A DNA stretch of 64,000 bases, taken from NCBI RefSeq assembly GCF_035994945.1, contig NZ_CP108677.1, positions 3,162,001 through 3,226,000 on the forward strand, in the 5' to 3' direction. A program made the translations under genes and the position numbers. The notes below the pieces were generated by a model. The model saw only the letters and a list, made by a program, of their open reading frames with translations. It was not told the origin of the DNA and did no database searches. This DNA comes from Streptomyces sp. NBC_01216 (GTDB lineage: Bacteria > Actinomycetota > Actinomycetes > Streptomycetales > Streptomycetaceae). Positions 1 to 8,217 of this stretch are shown here, in pieces (within the stretch, counting starts at the first letter, position 1; each line of letters begins with the position of its first letter).

Positions 1-411
1 GCCACGGTCTTCAACAACGGCAGCGCCCAGCAGACCATCGACGCGATCACCCTGCCGGGGGCCGCGGCGACGGTGACGCTCAAGGCCGCCGAAGGCGCCG
101 GCCCGATCACGATCCCCGCGGGCGGCTCGGTCGTCATCGGCGGCGAGGGCAACGCCTCCGCCGTGATCGAGAACGGCCGCGAGGCCGTCAAGGACGGCGC
201 CGCCCAGCGGGTCGTCTTCAAGCTGAGCCAGACCGGCGACGTGTCCCTGAACGCCTTCGTCGTACCCGCGAAGGGCTACTTCGAGGGGTACGGCCCGAGC
301 GAGCTGCCGAAGCCGCCCGGCGCCACTCCGGACGCCACCCCGTCGGACACCCCGGCCGAGACGCCCTCGGGCGAACCGTCCGGCGACGCCGAGCACGCGG
401 CCGGTCACTGA
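1..411 (+). CDS. Secreted DUF461-type protein, C-terminal part
   Basis: The reading frame is open from the first base, so the start, signal peptide and any lipobox lie outside the window. The visible 136 residues form a beta-rich domain with short motifs (FNNGSAQQTIDAITLPG, IPAGGSVVIGGEGNA, SLNAFVVPAKGYFEGYGP) followed by a Pro/Thr/Ser/Glu-rich tail of about 30 residues. This is the layout of the Streptomyces DUF461 exported proteins, which are distantly similar to the PCu(A)C copper-chaperone fold. Copper binding is not supported here because no Met/His cluster is visible. The gene converges on phoP and is separated from it by a strong hairpin. Family assignment is from recalled sequence pattern. 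Confidence 0.7.
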   Translation, partial: ATVFNNGSAQQTIDAITLPGAAATVTLKAAEGAGPITIPAGGSVVIGGEGNASAVIENGREAVKDGAAQRVVFKLSQTGDVSLNAFVVPAKGYFEGYGPSELPKPPGATPDATPSDTPAETPSGEPSGDAEHAAGH

Positions 412-422
412 CCCGGAACACA

Positions 423-463
423 CGAGGGCGCCCCACCGGATCAGATCCGGTGGGGCGCCCTCG
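423..463. terminator. Bidirectional terminator hairpin
   Basis: Two 20-base arms (423-442 and 444-463, beginning CGAGGGCGCCCC) are perfectly complementary around a single base. The hairpin sits between the convergent DUF461 gene and phoP, where it can stop transcription in both directions. Confidence 0.8.
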
Positions 464-596
464 CGCGTAGGCCGGACGGTCGGTCCTCGCACGCGCGCCA
501 GGCCGGGCGTGTCCGGGTCACCCCGCGACGCGCGCCGGAACCGTACGCCACGCGCCCCGGGAACGGCTCGGCGCGGCGGTCACGGCCGGTCACGGT

Positions 597-1277
597 CTAC
601 GGCTCGAACTTGTAGCCCAGCCCCCGGACCGTCACCAGATAGCGCGGCGCGCCCGGGTCCGGTTCGATCTTGGCGCGCAGCCGCTTGACGTGGACGTCGA
701 GGGTCTTGGTGTCGCCGACGTAGTCCGCGCCCCAGACGCGGTCGATGAGCTGCATCCGCGTCAGCACCCGGCCCGCGTTCCGCAGCAGCATCTCCAGCAG
801 GTCGAACTCCTTCAGCGGAAGGTCGACCTTGCCTCCGGAGACCGTCACGACGTGGCGGTCCACGTCCATCCGCACCGGACCGGCCTCCAGGGCCGCCGGC
901 GTGACCTCCTCCGGTTCCCCGCGGCGGCGCAGCACCGCGCGGATGCGGGCGACCAGCTCCCGCGAGGAGAAGGGCTTGGTGACGTAGTCGTCGGCTCCTA
1001 TCTCCAGGCCGACGACCTTGTCGATCTCGCTGTCCTTGGCGGTCACCATGATGACCGGGACGTTCGAGCGGCCGCGCAGCTGGCGGCACACCTCGGTACC
1101 GGGCAGACCCGGCAGCATCAGGTCGAGGAGGACGAGGTCCGCTCCGTTGCGCTCGAACTCGTCGAGTCCGTCGGGCCCGGTCGCGGCGACCGCGACCTCG
1201 AAGCCTTCCTTGCGGAGCATGTACGACAGGGCGTCGCTGAAGGATTCCTCATCCTCGACGACGAGCACTCGGGTCAC
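597..1277 (-). CDS. phoP: Response regulator PhoP (phosphate)
   Basis: OmpR-family response regulator of 226 residues that switches on the PHO regulon when phosphate is scarce. The receiver domain has the acidic pair D9/E10, phosphoacceptor D52 (in VLLDLMLPG) and K101 (VTKPF). The C-terminal winged helix carries the recognition region TKTLDVHVKRLR and ends in VRGLGYKFEP. The GTG start at 1277 overlaps the phoR stop by 4 bp (GTGA), so the two are probably translationally coupled. The whole protein is very close to the Streptomyces PhoP sequence I remember, and the neighbouring phoR and divergent phoU match the known locus. Expression should come from the promoter upstream of phoR, which contains PHO boxes. 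Confidence 0.96.
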   Translation of the reverse strand: MTRVLVVEDEESFSDALSYMLRKEGFEVAVAATGPDGLDEFERNGADLVLLDLMLPGLPGTEVCRQLRGRSNVPVIMVTAKDSEIDKVVGLEIGADDYVTKPFSSRELVARIRAVLRRRGEPEEVTPAALEAGPVRMDVDRHVVTVSGGKVDLPLKEFDLLEMLLRNAGRVLTRMQLIDRVWGADYVGDTKTLDVHVKRLRAKIEPDPGAPRYLVTVRGLGYKFEP

Positions 1278-2503
1278 GGAAGGACCTCCGGGGCAGGGAG
1301 CGGTTCGGTCATGAGATCGGGGGTGGGCGAGTCGGGCGAACGGCGGTCCCGTGCGGCGCCCGCCTCGGGCAGTCGCAGGGTGAAGGTGGAGCCCTGGCCT
1401 TCGGTGCTCCAGACCGTGACCTCGCCGCCGTGCGAGGCGGCCACGTGCTTGACGATGGCCAGGCCCAGACCCGTACCGCCGGTGGCACGGGAGCGGGCCG
1501 GGTCGACTCGGTAGAAGCGCTCGAAGATGCGCTCCTTGTCCTTGTCGGGGATGCCGATGCCCTGGTCGGTGACGGCTATCTCGATCAGGTCGCCGCCGGG
1601 TGCGGCGATCTTGCGGGCCGCGATGCCGACGCGGGTGTGGGCCGGAGAGTAGTTGACGGCGTTCTCGACGAGGTTGCCGAGAGCGGCGGCGAGCTGGCCG
1701 CGGCTGCCCCAGACGTGCAGGCCGGCGGTGCCGCCGGAGGCCATGGTGATCTGCTTGGTGGAAGCCGGGTGGCGGGAACGGTCGATGGCCTCGGCGACCA
1801 GCTCGTCCACGGGCACCGGCTCGGAGTCCTCCAAGGGGTCGTCGTTCTGGACCCGGGAGAGGTCGATGAGTTCCTGTACGAGATTGGTGAGGCGGGTCGC
1901 CTCGATCTGCATCCGGCCCGCGAAACGGGTGACCGCCTCGGGATCGTCCGAGGCGTCCATGACGGCCTCGGAGAGCAGGGACAGCGCACCGGTCGGGGTC
2001 TTCAGCTCGTGACTCACGTTGGCCACGAAGTCGCGCCGCACCGCCTCGATGCGGCGAGCCTCGGTCAGGTCCTCGACGAGCAGCAGGACCAGGCGGGAAC
2101 CGAGCGGCGCCACCCGGGCGGAGACCGCGAGGGCCTCGACACGGCCGGTGCCGCGCCGGGGCAGATCCAGTTCGACCTGCCGTATCTCCCCGTCGCGACG
2201 GGTGTCCCGGGCCATGTTGAGCATGGGCTCGACAGCCAGCTTGCCGCCCCGGACCAGGCCGAGGGCGTACGCCGCCGAGCTGGCCTTGACCACCGAGTCG
2301 CTCTCGTCGAGAACGACCGCGGAGGACCGCAGCACGGAGAGCACGGTGTCGACACCGGGCGGCAGCACGGCGTCGGTGTGCAGGGAGGTACGGGTGGGTC
2401 GCGCCTGGTCGCGTTCGCTCCAGCGGAACGCCAGCATGGCGATCACGCCGGTGCACACCCCGGCGATCGCTGCCAATGCGGCAACCGCCGCGTTCACGTC
2501 CAT
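1274..2503 (-). CDS. phoR: Phosphate sensor histidine kinase PhoR
   Basis: Membrane-bound sensor kinase of 409 residues that phosphorylates PhoP. One hydrophobic segment lies near residues 5-26, followed by a PAS-like cytoplasmic sensing region, the H-box NVSHELKTP with H165, the N-box NLVENAVNYSP, and G-boxes DQGIGIP and GTGLGLAIV. The ATG at 2503 was chosen because the reading frame upstream of it runs through the PHO-box promoter and lacks protein-like sequence. There is no large extracytoplasmic loop, as is usual for Streptomyces PhoR, which suggests the signal is read inside the cell or through PstSCAB/PhoU. First gene of the phoR-phoP operon, divergent from phoU. Confidence 0.95.
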   Translation of the reverse strand: MDVNAAVAALAAIAGVCTGVIAMLAFRWSERDQARPTRTSLHTDAVLPPGVDTVLSVLRSSAVVLDESDSVVKASSAAYALGLVRGGKLAVEPMLNMARDTRRDGEIRQVELDLPRRGTGRVEALAVSARVAPLGSRLVLLLVEDLTEARRIEAVRRDFVANVSHELKTPTGALSLLSEAVMDASDDPEAVTRFAGRMQIEATRLTNLVQELIDLSRVQNDDPLEDSEPVPVDELVAEAIDRSRHPASTKQITMASGGTAGLHVWGSRGQLAAALGNLVENAVNYSPAHTRVGIAARKIAAPGGDLIEIAVTDQGIGIPDKDKERIFERFYRVDPARSRATGGTGLGLAIVKHVAASHGGEVTVWSTEGQGSTFTLRLPEAGAARDRRSPDSPTPDLMTEPLPAPEVLP

Positions 2504-2577
2504 GCCCTCAAGGTTATGCGGGTCGACGGACACTCTCCCAGCCGTGCGAGTGGCTGCTCGAACAGTCGTCGCCCAGA

Positions 2578-2610
2578 GTTCACCATGGGGACGGCGTTGA
2601 TTCATTTGCC
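2578..2610 (+). promoter_or_regulatory. PHO box cluster 1 (PhoP operator)
   Basis: Three consecutive 11-base units: GTTCACCATGG, GGACGGCGTTG (degenerate) and ATTCATTTGCC. Streptomyces PhoP binds 11-bp direct repeat units with consensus close to GTTCACC. It lies in the divergent phoR/phoU intergenic region, 75 bp upstream of the phoR start. Confidence 0.85.
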
Positions 2611-2641
2611 CTGATGGCGAGGCCGGCGGGCGTCGCCCAGA

Positions 2642-2674
2642 GTTCACCAGGGAGACAGGGTCGGTTCATTTGTG
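2642..2674 (+). promoter_or_regulatory. PHO box cluster 2 (PhoP operator)
   Basis: Three consecutive 11-base units: GTTCACCAGGG, AGACAGGGTCG (degenerate) and GTTCATTTGTG. The pattern (strong, weak, strong) repeats that of the cluster starting 64 bp upstream, and both are preceded by the same bases GTCGCCCAGA. It lies about 100 bp upstream of phoU. The rest of the 2504-2776 gap contains only promoter sequence. Confidence 0.85.
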
Positions 2675-2776
2675 GTGGAGGAGCCGGACGCGTACGGGGC
2701 CGAACGTGGGAGCGTGGGGGTCCGAGCCCCACCCGGACACCGGCCCCCGGACTGCCGTGGAGAAAGAGGGACACCC

Positions 2777-3457
2777 ATGCGGGACGCGTACCACGAGGAA
2801 CTCGACTCGATCGGAGAGAGCCTGGTCGAGATGGCCCGGCTCGTCGGGTCGGCGATCGGGCGCGCCACGACGGCGATGCTCGACGCGGATCTGAAGCTCG
2901 CGGAGAGCGTGATCGCGGCCGACCAGAAGGTCGACGATCTCCAGCACGACCTGGAGGCACGGGCCATAGCCCTCCTCGCACGGCAGCAGCCGGTGGCCAC
3001 GGATCTGCGGATCGTGGTCACCTCGCTGCGGATGAGCGCCGACCTGGAGCGCTCGGGCGACCTGGCGCAGCACGTGGCGAAGCTGGCACGGCTGCGGTTC
3101 CCGGACAGGGCGGTGCCGCGGGACCTGCACGCCACGATCCTGGAGATGGGACAGCTGGCGCAGCGCCTGATGGCGAAGGCCGCCGAGGTCATCATCACGA
3201 AGGACGTCGACCTGGCGCTCCAGCTGGAGCAGGACGACGACGAGATGGACCGGCTGCACCGGACCCTGTTCCAGCACCTGATGGACGACCGATGGAAGCA
3301 CGGCATCGAGACGGCCGTGGACGTGACGCTGCTGGGTCGCTACTACGAGCGTTTCGCGGACCACGCGGTGTCGGTCGCCAAGCGGGTCGTCTACCTGGTG
3401 ACGGGCGAGCACGCGGACGAGCTCCAGCAGACGGACGCGCCGGTGGAGGGCGCGTAG
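2777..3457 (+). CDS. phoU: Phosphate signalling protein PhoU
   Basis: All-helical cytoplasmic protein of 226 residues, with two PhoU repeats, that links phosphate uptake to PhoR-PhoP and dampens the PHO response. It has the typical opening MRDAYHEELDSI and acidic metal-binding helices (MSADLERSGDLAQHVAKLA in repeat 1, LLGRYYERFADHAVSVAKR in repeat 2). The ATG at 2777 follows the ribosome-binding sequence AAAGAGGG. It is divergent from phoRP behind two PHO-box clusters, consistent with PhoP-dependent expression known in Streptomyces. It is not in the pst operon, which lies about 53 kb away in this window. Confidence 0.96.
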   Translation: MRDAYHEELDSIGESLVEMARLVGSAIGRATTAMLDADLKLAESVIAADQKVDDLQHDLEARAIALLARQQPVATDLRIVVTSLRMSADLERSGDLAQHVAKLARLRFPDRAVPRDLHATILEMGQLAQRLMAKAAEVIITKDVDLALQLEQDDDEMDRLHRTLFQHLMDDRWKHGIETAVDVTLLGRYYERFADHAVSVAKRVVYLVTGEHADELQQTDAPVEGA

Positions 3458-3601
3458 GACGCCCCTCCGGGCGCGTCGCCCCGGAGGTTCCGGCCCGGTC
3501 CGGAGCGTCCGGGGATCCGTCGCACCTCTGTGCGCCGTTGATGCGCCCGGTCCGCTGGGCATGCAATGGGGAGAGGCGACGTACGCCTTCGAGGAGGACC
3601 C

Positions 3602-3748
3602 ATGGCCGAATCCCCGACCACCGACCCCCGGCAGGAGCCGCGCCAAGCGGATCACCTGCCCGTTCTCGGCGCCTGCGGGTGCGGCTCGGGCTGCGGCTGC
3701 GGCTGCCAGTCCGGCGGGCCGTGCCAGTGCGGGGGCTGCTGCGGCTAG
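3602..3748 (+). CDS. mtpA: Metallothionein-like protein MtpA
   Basis: A 48-residue cytoplasmic protein whose C-terminal half is almost only Cys, Gly and Gln. It has nine cysteines (C25, C27, C31, C33, C35, C41, C43, C46, C47) in CxC and CC pairs, the pattern that chelates Cu, Zn or Cd thiolate clusters. The ATG at 3602 follows the ribosome-binding site GAGGAGG. A gene called mtpA at the same place, downstream of phoU, has been described in S. lividans. It lies 144 bp after phoU on the same strand. The link between metal storage and phosphate regulation is inferred only from position. Confidence 0.88.
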   Translation: MAESPTTDPRQEPRQADHLPVLGACGCGSGCGCGCQSGGPCQCGGCCG

Positions 3749-3785
3749 CGCCGCATGCGGCGGGCCCGCCCGCGGCACCGAGGAC

Positions 3786-3824
3786 GGGGCCCTGCCCGGG
3801 TATCCGACGAGCCGGGCGGGGCCC
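3786..3824 (+). terminator. mtpA terminator hairpin
   Basis: Arms 3786-3799 (GGGGCCCTGCCCGG) and 3812-3824 pair with one G-U wobble around a 12-base loop. It lies 38 bp after the mtpA stop and before the convergent GNAT gene. Confidence 0.55.
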
Positions 3825-3883
3825 TTCTCCCGGAACCTCCCTGTCGGGTCCCGAAGTCCGGGCCCCGCCGGGTTCCTCGGCCG

Positions 3884-4375
3884 CTATCCCGCCAGTTCGA
3901 GGACGCCGACGGTCTCGCCCCCGGAGACCTCGCCGGTCTTGCGGAAGCCGAGCTTCAGGTAGAACTCCTCGGGTCCGTGCTCCCCCGGCTCCCAGGTGAC
4001 GTACAGGGTGCGGCCTCCGGTGCGCAGGACCTCTTCGCGGACCGCGTCGACGGCGAAGCGCCCATATCCACGGCCTTGCCGGCCGGCCGCGATGTTCAGC
4101 CGCCACAGGCCGCTGCGCCGGTCGTCGGGGTCCTGCTCGGGGTCCCACGGGATGTCGATGAAGGCCATCAGGAAGCCGACGAGTTCGTCACCGTCGAAGA
4201 TCAGTCGCGGCCAGGCGGCGGCGCCGTGCGCGTACGCCTCGGCGAGCGAGTGTGCCACCGGGGCGACGTTCTTCTCCTGCTCGGGCCGGACCCGCAGCTT
4301 CAGGGCGGCGTCCACGTTCTCGGGTGTGATCTTCTCCAGGCGGAGCGTGGCGGTCGTACGGAGTGTGGCGGTCAT
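3884..4375 (-). CDS. GNAT family N-acetyltransferase
   Basis: Cytoplasmic acetyl-CoA-dependent acetyltransferase of 163 residues. The acetyl-CoA loop is R-Q-G-R-G-Y-G (motif A, in AAGRQGRGYGRFAVDAV), followed by the motif B region PEEFYLKLGFRKTGEV. The pattern RLIFDGDELVGFLM ... WRLNIAAGRQGRGYG is typical of spermidine/diamine acetyltransferase-like (PaiA/BltD) members, but the substrate cannot be read from sequence. The ATG at 4375 was chosen because residues upstream of it look non-coding. It converges on mtpA. Monocistronic as far as visible. Confidence 0.85.
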   Translation of the reverse strand: MTATLRTTATLRLEKITPENVDAALKLRVRPEQEKNVAPVAHSLAEAYAHGAAAWPRLIFDGDELVGFLMAFIDIPWDPEQDPDDRRSGLWRLNIAAGRQGRGYGRFAVDAVREEVLRTGGRTLYVTWEPGEHGPEEFYLKLGFRKTGEVSGGETVGVLELAG

Positions 4376-4656
4376 ACGGCGGACGCTACCGATCTTTCGT
4401 GCCCCGGACCCGTGAATACGTTCGAACGCTGCCGGTCCTGGCGGCTTCCGGCCACGCGCCCGATCGCCGGACGTCCGGAACTCACGAGCCCCCCGATGCG
4501 CCGGCGCCGATCGGCCCCCGGCGCGGTGGGCTGCCGGTGCGGGACCGCGCGCCTCCCCTGACCGGACGCCGGCGGGAGGGAGCTGCCCCACCGGACCGAC
4601 GCCCGGCCGTCGCCGGGGGCCGGTCCCGCCGCCGGGACCCAGGACGCGTCTTCGCC

Positions 4657-5121
4657 ATGCGAGCCGCCATGGTCGAACGCTTCCGGCCCATGGTGGACAT
4701 GGGCGCCGGCTGTGGCCTACGGCAAGGCGAGATCCTCGGACTGTCCGTGGATGAGCTGGACTTCGACAGCGGCACCCCGCACGTGGTGCAGCGGCTCAGG
4801 CTCAGCCTGAGCAAGGCCGTGTTCGCGCCCCCGAAGGGCGGCAAGCTCCGTGACGTCCCGCTGCCCGATCCCGTGGCGGAAGCGCTCAAGGAGCACATCA
4901 AGCGGTTCCCGCCCGTCGAGATCACGCTGCCGTGGATGCGAGCGAACGGCCAGCCCGTCACCAAGCGCCTGATCTTCACCGGGCCCGACGGTGGCCATGT
5001 CTGGCGTACCTCGCTGAATGAGGACCACCGGAAACCCGCTCTAGTGTCGGTGGGCGTCATCCCGAAGGCCAAGAGTCGGGAGCACACTGCACTCCGCCCG
5101 CCGCAGGACCCGCCGCGCTGA
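4657..5121 (+). pseudogene. Tyrosine integrase remnant
   Basis: About 155 residues match the catalytic-domain start of actinobacterial phage/ICE integrases: MVDMGAGCGLRQGEILGL contains the first catalytic arginine, and KGGKLRDVPLPDPVAEAL and KRFPPVEITLPW follow. The frame then reads KPALVSVGVIPKAKSREHTALR and runs into a stop exactly where the LRH box should continue. The HxxR, the later His and the tyrosine nucleophile are therefore missing. The N-terminal DNA-binding domain is also absent or unrecognisable before position 4600. It is the scar of an integrative element. No att site or tRNA was found beside it; the 4376-4656 stretch holds nothing else I recognise. Confidence 0.8.
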
Positions 5122-5145
5122 GGTCCCACAGAAGGCCCAGGCCGT

Positions 5146-5186
5146 GAAAACGCCCCCGCCCCGCGCCATTTACGCGGGTCGGGGGC
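5146..5186 (-). terminator. gpmA terminator
   Basis: On the minus strand, arms of 14 bases (5173-5186 and 5152-5165, GCCCCCGACCCGCG type) pair with one wobble around a 7-base loop and are followed by GTTTTC, a short T-run. It is placed 14 bp after the gpmA stop. Confidence 0.8.
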
Positions 5187-5199
5187 ATGATCACGAGAG

Positions 5200-5961
<762 letters not shown>

Positions 5962-6028
5962 GGCCCGAGCCTAATCGACGGTCGACAGTTGACCCCCACC
6001 GTCAATTCGCTGGCGTCCGACCCGTGAG

Positions 6029-6045
6029 ATGCGTAAGTTACGCAT
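6029..6045. promoter_or_regulatory. 17-bp palindrome before the MFS gene
   Basis: ATGCGTAA-G-TTACGCAT is a perfect 8-bp inverted repeat around one base, 40 bp upstream of the MFS transporter start. This is a plausible repressor operator. No regulator gene is adjacent. A weaker inverted repeat (TTGAC/GTCAA) lies at about 5988-6005. Confidence 0.5.
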
Positions 6046-6084
6046 GCCATTGGAGGGACTTACATACACGGGGGCCGGCCACAC

Positions 6085-7437
6085 ATGTCCATCAACTCGC
6101 TCAGACGATCAGCCCGCGCGACCGTCTCCGGTCTCCCCGGTGGCTTCTGGTGGCTCTGGCTGTCCACTCTGGTCAACCGGACCGGCGCTTTCGTCCTCAC
6201 CTTCCTGTCCCTCTACCTGACTCAGGAACTCGGACGCTCGGCCTGGTTCGCGGGTCTCGTCGTCGCGCTCCACGGCCTCGGCGGAGTCGCCGGTTCGCCT
6301 CTCGGCGGCATGCTCGCCGACCGGTGGGGCCGGCGGCCCACCATGGTCACGATGCACCTGGCGGCCGCCGCCTGCGCCACCGCGCTCGCCGTCGTCACCC
6401 ACCCCTGGGCGGTCGCCCTCGTCGTGCTGCTGATGGGTGTCGCCATGCAGGGCGTCCGGCCGTCCATCAACGCCACCATCGCCGACATGGTCCCCGAGTC
6501 CGATCTGCGCCGCGCCTACGCACTGAACTACTGGGCCCTCAACCTCGGCTTCGCCGTCGCGGCGTTCGGCGGGGGCGCGGCGGTCTTCCTCGGCTACCGG
6601 TCCCTGTTCGTCCTGGACGCCGTCGCCACCGCCCTGTGCGCCCTGATCGTCTTCCTCCGCCTGCCCGAGTCCCGCCCCGAGGCGCGCCGCGACCCGGCCG
6701 GGAAGGTCGTCGGGGAGGGCCGGGTCGGCGTCCTCGACGTGCTGCGCGACGCGCCCTTCCGCACCCTGCTCCTGCTCAACCTGTTCGTCTGCCTGGTCTT
6801 CACCGCTCCCTGGATCGGGCTGCCCCTGACGATGACCGGGCAGGGCCTGTCCACCGCCGCCTACGGCGCGGTCATCGCGGTCAACGGCGTCGTCATCGTC
6901 GGTTTCCAGCTGCTGGTCAACAAGGTCACCGACAAGCGCTCGCCGGCCGTGCTGCTCGCGGTCTCCTCGTTGCTCTTCGCCGTCGGCACCGGCGCCACCG
7001 CCCTCGCCGGGACCCCGCTGACCTTCGCCGCGACCGTCGTCGTCTGGACCATCGGCGAGATGATCCACGTCCCGACCAACGCCGCCGCCACCGCCAAGCT
7101 CGCCCCGGCGCACGCCCGCGGTCGCTACCAGGGCGTGATGGGCATGTCCTGGGCGGTCGCCGGCTTCGTCGCCCCGATCCTGGCCGGCTGGGTCGTCGAC
7201 GGGCCGGGGCCCGACGTGCTCTGGGCCTCGTGCGCGGTCATCGGTGCCGCGGCGGCGGCCGGCTACCTCACCCGCCTCCGCAAGGTCCTCACGGACGGCG
7301 CGCCCGGCCGTCCCGGCGACACGGTCGCGTCCTCTCCGTCGGCTCCGCCGGCCGCACTGGTCCCCACGGCCCCGCCCACCGAGCGGGCCGGAGCCGACGG
7401 AACCCCCGACGCACCGGCCTCGTCCGTCCGCGCCTGA
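6085..7437 (+). CDS. MFS transporter, probable drug exporter
   Basis: Integral membrane protein of 450 residues with about 12 hydrophobic segments. The loop 2-3 signature GGMLADRWGRRPTM is the major facilitator motif A (GxLaDrxGrkxxl), and a second conserved loop is INATIADMVPESDLRRAYALNYWALNLGFAV, typical of the MDR-type YajR/DHA1 branch. The last 50 residues are a Pro/Ala/Ser-rich cytoplasmic tail. The ATG at 6085 is in the stretch following CGGGGGCCGG, which can act as ribosome-binding site. Substrate unknown. A palindrome in the promoter suggests repression by an unlinked regulator. Confidence 0.85.
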   Translation: MSINSLRRSARATVSGLPGGFWWLWLSTLVNRTGAFVLTFLSLYLTQELGRSAWFAGLVVALHGLGGVAGSPLGGMLADRWGRRPTMVTMHLAAAACATALAVVTHPWAVALVVLLMGVAMQGVRPSINATIADMVPESDLRRAYALNYWALNLGFAVAAFGGGAAVFLGYRSLFVLDAVATALCALIVFLRLPESRPEARRDPAGKVVGEGRVGVLDVLRDAPFRTLLLLNLFVCLVFTAPWIGLPLTMTGQGLSTAAYGAVIAVNGVVIVGFQLLVNKVTDKRSPAVLLAVSSLLFAVGTGATALAGTPLTFAATVVVWTIGEMIHVPTNAAATAKLAPAHARGRYQGVMGMSWAVAGFVAPILAGWVVDGPGPDVLWASCAVIGAAAAAGYLTRLRKVLTDGAPGRPGDTVASSPSAPPAALVPTAPPTERAGADGTPDAPASSVRA

Positions 7438-7591
7438 ACCCGCCGGGACGGGTACGGGCGGGCGGCGGACGCGCCTCCCGCACAAGGTCACGGGGCGGGC
7501 CGGGTCCTCGTGTGAAGCCCCGGCGGCGGCGCGGCGCGACGGATCAGGCCGACGTGATGGATCAGGGCGGAAGATGCCGGGCGAACGGGTC

Positions 7592-7621
7592 GGGACGGAG
7601 CGGATCGGGACGGAGTGGATC
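7592..7621 (+). repeat. 15-bp tandem repeat
   Basis: Two near-identical copies of GGGACGGAGCGGATC lie side by side in the non-coding space between the MFS gene and the YbjN gene. Further degenerate GGATC units continue to about 7660. Confidence 0.5.
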
Positions 7622-7695
7622 GCCGGGGAAGGGATCGCGCGAGAACGGATCGCGCGGCAGCGACAGAAGACGGCGTTCGGGGGGAGGGGCGCCGC

Positions 7696-8217
7696 TCAGG
7701 ACGCGGGGCCCTCCGGAGCCGGACGCTCTGTCAGGTGCCTGAATGCGTCGAGGTTGCGGGTCGGCTCACCGCGCGAGACCCGCCACTCGTACTCCCGGCG
7801 GATGGCGCTCGCGAAGCCGAGCTCCAGGAGCGTGTTGAAGGAACCGTCGGCGGCTTCGAGTACCGAGCCGAGCAGCCGGTCGAGTTCGTCGGGCGTGACG
7901 GCGGCCAGCGGCAGCTTGCCCGCGAGGTAGATGTCGCCGAGGCCGTCGACCGCGTAACTCACCCCGTAGAGCTTGAGGTTGCGCTCCAGGAGCCAGCGGT
8001 GGACGCCCGCCTCGTTCTCGTCGGGATGCCGGACCACGAAGGCGTTGAGGGAGAGCGAGTGGCGGCCCACGCGCAGCGAGAGCGTGGTGAACAGCTTCCG
8101 TGTGCCCGGAAGTCTGACGACGTACGAGCCCGGTTCGGGCGACTCCCACTCCAGTTCGGCGTCCTTGAGGGTGTCCTCGATGACCCGCCGTACGTCTTCA
8201 GCCACGTCCTCAGCCAT
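7696..8217 (-). CDS. YbjN domain-containing protein
   Basis: A 173-residue protein of the YbjN family (a type III secretion chaperone-like fold; role in actinomycetes unknown). It has the alternating strand/helix pattern with [47 protein letters not shown] and the central [32 protein letters not shown] region. The ATG at 8217 overlaps the end of mshA by 8 bp, so it is the second gene of an mshA operon and is probably translationally coupled. Fixed linkage to mshA in Streptomyces suggests a supporting role there, but nothing in the sequence proves it. Confidence 0.82.
   Translation of the reverse strand: MAEDVAEDVRRVIEDTLKDAELEWESPEPGSYVVRLPGTRKLFTTLSLRVGRHSLSLNAFVVRHPDENEAGVHRWLLERNLKLYGVSYAVDGLGDIYLAGKLPLAAVTPDELDRLLGSVLEAADGSFNTLLELGFASAIRREYEWRVSRGEPTRNLDAFRHLTERPAPEGPAS

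Noticed and set aside
1430..2614. Long open frame opposite phoR
   Set aside because: It is antisense to phoR, has no start signal or protein-like composition, and is a by-product of high G/C third positions.
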